From JAZFYD01 sp036443405 (GTDB lineage Bacteria; Planctomycetota; PLA2), in assembly GCA_036443405.1 (NCBI GenBank), contig JAZFYD010000208.1, positions 1 through 26,384 of the forward strand: a DNA stretch of 26,384 nucleotides, given 5' to 3'. Position numbers and translations under genes: made by a program. How positions within the stretch are numbered: the first letter of the stretch is position 1; each line of letters starts with the position of its first letter. Positions 23,438-26,384 of the stretch are shown piece by piece. The notes beneath the pieces were generated by a model. That model saw only the letters and a program-made list of their open reading frames with translations. It had not been told where the DNA came from and searched no databases.

Positions 23438-23443
23438 TAGAAT
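23438..23443 (+). promoter_or_regulatory. Possible -10 box (TAGAAT) for the RND adaptor gene
   Basis: GGTAGAATCA lies 14 nt before the ATG in a 46-nt divergent gap. It matches the box upstream of the kinase gene (GGTAGAATCC). No -35 is evident. Confidence 0.35.
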
Positions 23444-23457
23444 CACAGGCTTCTCAG

Positions 23458-24681
23458 ATGACGCGATTTCAGCTTCTCCCGACGCTCCTCCTGACCGGCC
23501 TGACCCTTGCCGCCTGTGACATGGGCGGCGGCCACGACCGGGACCGTTCCGACAAAAAGGAAGAGCGGGTGCACGCCGTCAAGGTGGCACCGCCCAGCCG
23601 CGGCCAGGTGGAGGACTTCGTCCACACGACTGCGACGCTGGAATCCGACCGCCGAGCCGAGATCCACGCGCGCATCGACGGCATCGTGGTCAAGAAGGTG
23701 CGCGACCTGGGGGATCTCGTCGGCGGCGCCCAGGGCCCCGACTCGCTGCTCCTGGGCCACATCGACGACGAGGATTACGTCCTCGCCCTGCGCGAGGCGG
23801 CCATCACACTTGAGGACAAGCACCGCCAAATCGAGGAACTCGTGCTCGCTCGCACCCAGGCGGAGCAGGATCGCGACCGCACGAAGATCTCGGTGCGCGA
23901 GACGGAGATGATCCTGAAGCGTGCCGAAACCGGCGTGCAGGACGGGACGTTCACCCTCGAGGAGCGCGACAGGGCGCGCTTCGCGCACGAACTCGCCGAG
24001 AAGCAGATGCTCACCAACAAGGCGCTCATCGACAAGGCGGGCGTGAAGATCGAACTCGGCAAGATCGCTGTGCAGCAAGCCGAGGTCGCCCGCGACCGCG
24101 CCAAGGTGCGCCTCTCGAAGGCGGCCGTGCAGGCGCCGTTTCACGGCGTCGTCACGTTCTGCGATCTGCGCGAGGGCGAGCGGGTCCGCGTGGGCGATCA
24201 CCTCTACACGATCGAGGATCCCAAGAGCCTCGTGGTCTACGCACGCATCCCGGTGCGTGACGCGGCGCGTGTGCAGGCCGGCTCCGATGTTCATGTCACG
24301 AGCACAGCCGCCGCGGAGAAGACCGCCGGGAAAGTCCTTATTGTCGCGCCCACGGTGGATCGCGACTCCGGCACGGTCACCGTCAAGATCGCCGTCACAC
24401 CCGCCGCCGGTTTCAAACCCGGCCTCTACGTCGCGCTGAAGATCGTCGTGGCGATCCGCACCGACGCGCTCATCGTCCCCAAGAAAGCCGTGCTCACCGA
24501 CGAGGAGGAAGGCCCCTACCTCTTCATCGTCGAGGAAGACCGCGCCAAACGCGTCTCGGTCAAGACCGGTTATGAGCGCACCGAGGTGATCGAGGTGGAC
24601 GGCATCGAGGAAACCGCGCAGGTTGTCGTCGAAGGCCAGGACACGCTCACAGACGGCGCGAAGATCGCGATTCAGTCGTGA
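23458..24681 (+). CDS. RND efflux membrane-fusion (adaptor) lipoprotein
   Basis: This is the periplasmic adaptor that couples an RND pump to an outer-membrane channel. From ATG 23458 it has 407 aa with a lipobox LAAC (C20), so it should be lipid-anchored. The order is linker, barrel-sandwich half (ARIDGIVVKKVRDLGDLVGG), a long alpha hairpin (about 105-215, EDKHRQIEELVLARTQAEQD and return), second half (AVQAPFHGVVTFCDLREGER), beta barrel (VVYARIPVRDAARVQAGSDV) and membrane-proximal domain (ALIVPKKAVLTDEEEGPYLF). The longer frame upstream lacks a signal peptide. The stop overlaps the permease GTG as GTGA. A TolC-like channel gene is not in the window. Confidence 0.93.
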   Translation: MTRFQLLPTLLLTGLTLAACDMGGGHDRDRSDKKEERVHAVKVAPPSRGQVEDFVHTTATLESDRRAEIHARIDGIVVKKVRDLGDLVGGAQGPDSLLLGHIDDEDYVLALREAAITLEDKHRQIEELVLARTQAEQDRDRTKISVRETEMILKRAETGVQDGTFTLEERDRARFAHELAEKQMLTNKALIDKAGVKIELGKIAVQQAEVARDRAKVRLSKAAVQAPFHGVVTFCDLREGERVRVGDHLYTIEDPKSLVVYARIPVRDAARVQAGSDVHVTSTAAAEKTAGKVLIVAPTVDRDSGTVTVKIAVTPAAGFKPGLYVALKIVVAIRTDALIVPKKAVLTDEEEGPYLFIVEEDRAKRVSVKTGYERTEVIEVDGIEETAQVVVEGQDTLTDGAKIAIQS

Positions 24682-26384
24682 AGGGCCCCCTCGCCGCGGC
24701 GGCGCGCCGTCCTGTCGCGGTGCTCATGGTGGTCACCGCGGTCTTTGTGTTCGGGTTCGTCAGCCTCGGACGCCTCGACCTCGCGCTGCTTCCGGACCTC
24801 TCCTACCCGACCCTCACCGTCCGGACGGAGTTCCCCGGCGCCGGGCCGCGCGACGTCGACAAACGCATCACGGACCCGCTCGAGAAACGGCTCGCGACCA
24901 CGAACGGCCTCGTCTCGATCTCGTCGGTTTCGCGCAGCGACCTGAGCGACATCACGCTCGAGTTCCGCTGGGACACCAACATGACCGACGTGCGCAGCGA
25001 GATCGACGCGAAGCTCGACGGTCTCACGCTGCCGGACGACGCGAAGCGCCCGCTGGTACTTCCGTACGACCCCAGCCTCGACCCGATCCTGCGCATCGCC
25101 GTGAGTGCGAAGGGCCGCGCCGAAGCGGATCTCGCCCTCGCGCGCAAGCTCGCGGAGGAGGAGATCGAGAAAGAGCTCAAGAAGCTCCCCGGTGTCGCTG
25201 CGGCGCGCATTCGAGGAGGGCGCGAGCGCGAGGTCGCGGTCCATCTGAACGAGAACGCGCTGCGCCGCACCGGGATCCGCATCTCGCAGGTCGCGGAACT
25301 CGTCGGCAACGCCAACCGCAACGAGGCCGCGGGCAAGATCGCCGAGGGATCGATCGAGTACATCGTCCGATCGGTCAACGAACTGCGCACCACCGACGAG
25401 ATCGCGGCACTCGTCGTGCAGCGCATCGACGGGGTTCCGATCCGCGTCGGCGATCTCGGCACCGTGACGGAGACGTTCAAGGAACGCGAGATGGCGGCGT
25501 ACCTCGACGGCGAGGAGGCGGTGCTGGTCGAGGTCTTCAAGAAAGCGGACTCGAATCTCGTCGCGGTCGCCAAAGCGGTGCGTGAGCGCTTGTTCGGCAG
25601 CGGCGGGCAAAAGGTCAAACCCAGCAGCACCCCCCACCGCCGCGGGAGGCGGCGCGGACGTCGCGGCGTAGCGCCGTCGGATCAAAGCCTCCAGGAATCC
25701 GTCCAGGACTGGGCGAACATCCGCGTGCTCACGGATCAGAGCCGGTTCATCCAGGGCGCCATCGACGAGGTGCGCGACACCGCGATCCTCGGCGGCATCT
25801 TCGCGGTGATCGTGCTCTACTTCTTCCTCCAAAACGGCGCGACCACGCTCATCGCCGCGGTCGTCATCGGCATCTGCGTCGTCGCCACGTTCGCGCCGCT
25901 GTTTCTCGCCGGCGTCTCGCTCAACATCATGTCGCTCGGCGGACTCGCCCTCGGCATCGGCATGCTCGTGGACAACGCGATCGTCGTGTTGGAAGCGGCC
26001 GCGAGGCGTCGAACGGAGGGACAGCCACCCGAGGAGGCGGCGGTCTCCGGCGTCAGGGACGTCGCCGGCGCGATCACTGCGTCGACGCTCACGTCGGTCT
26101 GCGTTTTCTTCCCGATCGTGTTCGTCGAACAGGCAGGCATTGCCGGCCAGATCTTTCGCGACCTCGCGCTGACCGTCGTGTCGGCGCTGCTCGTTTCCCT
26201 GCTGGTCGCGCTGTTCGTCATTCCGACGGCGCTGTCGACCCTGGCGCGCGCGACCGCCGGCGCCTCGCGCAAGAAAACCCGCCACCGCTGGTTCGGCATG
26301 CCCGGCCGTCTCTTCGGCAACAGATTCGCGCTCGCGTTCGCGCGCATGCGCAAGCGCAGCCTGCTCCACAAACTCTGGCACGGA
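24678..26384 (+). CDS. RND efflux permease, N-terminal part, cut by the window edge
   Basis: This is a multi-pass inner-membrane transporter of the HAE1-like RND family that exports substrates using the proton gradient. GTG (24678-24680) overlaps the adaptor stop, and 569 codons run without interruption to the right edge, about half a typical protein. Marks are the first membrane helix (VLMVVTAVFVFGFVSLGRLD), LPDLSYPTLTVRTEFPGAG, the porter domain, the helix AILGGIFAVIVLYFFLQNG, GIGMLVDNAIVVLEAA in helix 4 (Asp-Asn rather than Asp-Asp) and SVCVFFPIVFVEQAG. Residues 315-334 form a Ser/Pro/Arg-rich insertion (RRGRRRGRRG) in the periplasmic porter loop before DQSRFIQGAIDEVR. Substrate unknown. 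Confidence 0.95.
   Translation, partial: MKGPLAAAARRPVAVLMVVTAVFVFGFVSLGRLDLALLPDLSYPTLTVRTEFPGAGPRDVDKRITDPLEKRLATTNGLVSISSVSRSDLSDITLEFRWDTNMTDVRSEIDAKLDGLTLPDDAKRPLVLPYDPSLDPILRIAVSAKGRAEADLALARKLAEEEIEKELKKLPGVAAARIRGGREREVAVHLNENALRRTGIRISQVAELVGNANRNEAAGKIAEGSIEYIVRSVNELRTTDEIAALVVQRIDGVPIRVGDLGTVTETFKEREMAAYLDGEEAVLVEVFKKADSNLVAVAKAVRERLFGSGGQKVKPSSTPHRRGRRRGRRGVAPSDQSLQESVQDWANIRVLTDQSRFIQGAIDEVRDTAILGGIFAVIVLYFFLQNGATTLIAAVVIGICVVATFAPLFLAGVSLNIMSLGGLALGIGMLVDNAIVVLEAAARRRTEGQPPEEAAVSGVRDVAGAITASTLTSVCVFFPIVFVEQAGIAGQIFRDLALTVVSALLVSLLVALFVIPTALSTLARATAGASRKKTRHRWFGMPGRLFGNRFALAFARMRKRSLLHKLWHG

Noticed and set aside
24672..26381. 569-codon minus-strand frame at the right edge
   Set aside because: It mirrors the RND permease, which has the family motifs and overlaps the adaptor stop on the plus strand.
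1..26384. tRNA or rRNA genes, IS elements or phage genes
   Set aside because: None could be recognised by reading; apart from the repeats listed, nothing resembles a transposase, integrase or structural RNA gene.

Overview
The window is high-GC bacterial chromosome, dense with genes and mostly read from the minus strand. It holds mainly housekeeping genes rather than an obvious mobile island. The best guess for the host is a member of Planctomycetota or a related PVC lineage. The reasons are a cytosolic Hanks-type kinase with an extra N-terminal helical domain, a STAS protein, the style of the beta-propeller protein, and a membrane-anchored coiled-coil protein paired with a 53-residue membrane protein. 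This is inference: no rRNA or tRNA is present to settle it. A complete mreBCD-pbp2-rodA set would make it one of the lineages that keeps a rod/elongasome system.

Layout, left to right. (1) 1-6740, minus strand: carA, purA, uppS, cdsA, phoH and ybeY run as one tightly packed, largely overlapping operon. They are followed by a kinase gene broken by an in-frame TGA and by the start of a lipoprotein gene cut by the window edge. (2) 6855-10127, minus: larB, a 133-bp imperfect palindrome, tsaD and an S41 peptidase. (3) 10307-10642, plus: a small STAS protein, convergent with the next block. (4) 10694-16406, minus: mreB, then a terminator, then mreC, mreD, pbp2 and rodA. (5) 16407-16813: a noncoding stretch with a 45-bp tandem repeat carrying GTCA-loop hairpins, and a strong terminator. 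(6) 16814-17852, minus: a 53-aa membrane protein and a 286-aa anchored coiled-coil/beta protein, upstream of mreB. (7) 18007-21959, minus: a PQQ-type beta-propeller protein, moeA and lnt, overlapping or nearly so. (8) 22002-23411, minus: a degenerate-looking AAA/DUF4143 ATPase. (9) 23458-26384, plus: an RND efflux adaptor lipoprotein and its permease, which runs off the right edge.

Themes. Cell-envelope work dominates: undecaprenyl diphosphate synthesis (UppS), phospholipid precursor synthesis (CdsA), elongation (Mre/PBP2/RodA), lipoprotein acylation (Lnt) and efflux (RND). The items most worth a second look are the MreC-like architecture of the 286-aa protein next to mreB, the four-cysteine insertion in PBP2, the interrupted kinase, the GTCA-loop hairpin family with a paired base change between loci, the long palindrome between tsaD and larB, and a recurring TAGAAT-like promoter element close to start codons.
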